Of a DNA stretch of 5,496 nt, positions 5,406 through 5,496 are shown one piece after another; within the stretch, counting starts at the first letter, position 1; every line of letters begins with the position of its first letter. This stretch comes from Rhodanobacteraceae bacterium (lineage in GTDB: Bacteria > Pseudomonadota > Gammaproteobacteria > Xanthomonadales > Rhodanobacteraceae). The notes beneath the pieces were generated by a model. The model worked only from the letters and a program-made list of their open reading frames with translations. It made no database searches and was not told where the DNA came from. The stretch is from contig JAAXIA010000094.1 of NCBI GenBank assembly GCA_012270595.1, positions 1 through 5,496 of the forward strand, in the 5' to 3' direction. Both the position numbers and the translations under genes were made by a program.

Positions 5406-5496
5406 ACATGCGCCATCTCATCTGGCTCATCCTCCCCTGGATGCTCATCGTTATCGTCGGGCTATTGGCTTGGTGGTTACGTGTTGGCCTGATAGA
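5402..5496 (+). CDS. N-terminal fragment of a membrane protein (possibly phospholipase D/cardiolipin synthase type)
   Basis: Only 31 complete codons are present before the window ends. ATG 5402 overlaps the EEP stop (ATGA), suggesting translational coupling; ATG 5408 is an alternative start. The product opens with Met-Asn-Met-Arg-His and then a long hydrophobic segment (about residues 7-26), followed by Trp-Leu-Arg, typical of an N-terminal membrane anchor. No catalytic motif lies in the visible part. A cardiolipin synthase-like (ClsB) identity is inferred only from the YbhP-YbhO pairing known in E. coli. Confidence 0.6.
   Translation, partial: MNMRHLIWLILPWMLIVIVGLLAWWLRVGLI

Noticed and set aside
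1..5496. CRISPR array, tRNA, rRNA or riboswitch
   Set aside because: No regularly spaced short repeats, cloverleaf or recognisable structured RNA were seen on either strand.

Overview
The window looks like chromosomal DNA of a gammaproteobacterium of the Xanthomonadaceae, probably Xylella-like. This is inferred from the gene order engB (divergent) / cytochrome c4 / dsbA / dsbA / endonuclease-exonuclease-phosphatase protein, from the protein sequences and from the roughly balanced base composition. No database search was possible.

The right part (about 1346-5496) is an ordinary conserved neighbourhood. engB, an essential ribosome-assembly GTPase, runs leftward. From a shared 200-base intergenic region a rightward series begins: a di-haem cytochrome c4-like protein, a lipoprotein DsbA with a CIAC active site, a periplasmic DsbA with a CIHC active site, an endonuclease/exonuclease/phosphatase (EEP) family protein, and, with an ATGA overlap, the start of a membrane protein cut by the window edge. 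Gaps are short and all genes point the same way, so they are likely co-transcribed. The shared theme is the cell envelope: periplasmic electron transfer, disulfide formation and perhaps phospholipid metabolism.

The left part (1-1203) is the unusual one. Positions 43-754 are a second, degraded copy of 3286-4014, which holds the 3' two thirds of the first dsbA, the intergenic spacer and the first 45 codons of the second dsbA. In this copy the first dsbA is a pseudogene: no signal peptide, CXXC deleted, frameshifted. The second dsbA copy keeps its ribosome-binding site, start codon and signal peptide, but at codon 45/46 it runs in frame into unrelated, AT-richer sequence. The result is an intact 194-codon ORF. 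It carries a DsbA-type secretion leader, an unrecognised middle domain and a C-terminal chitin-binding-like (CBM5/12 type) module. This apparent signal-peptide capture, which would create a secreted carbohydrate-binding protein, is the main discovery candidate. A strong hairpin separates it from the convergent engB.
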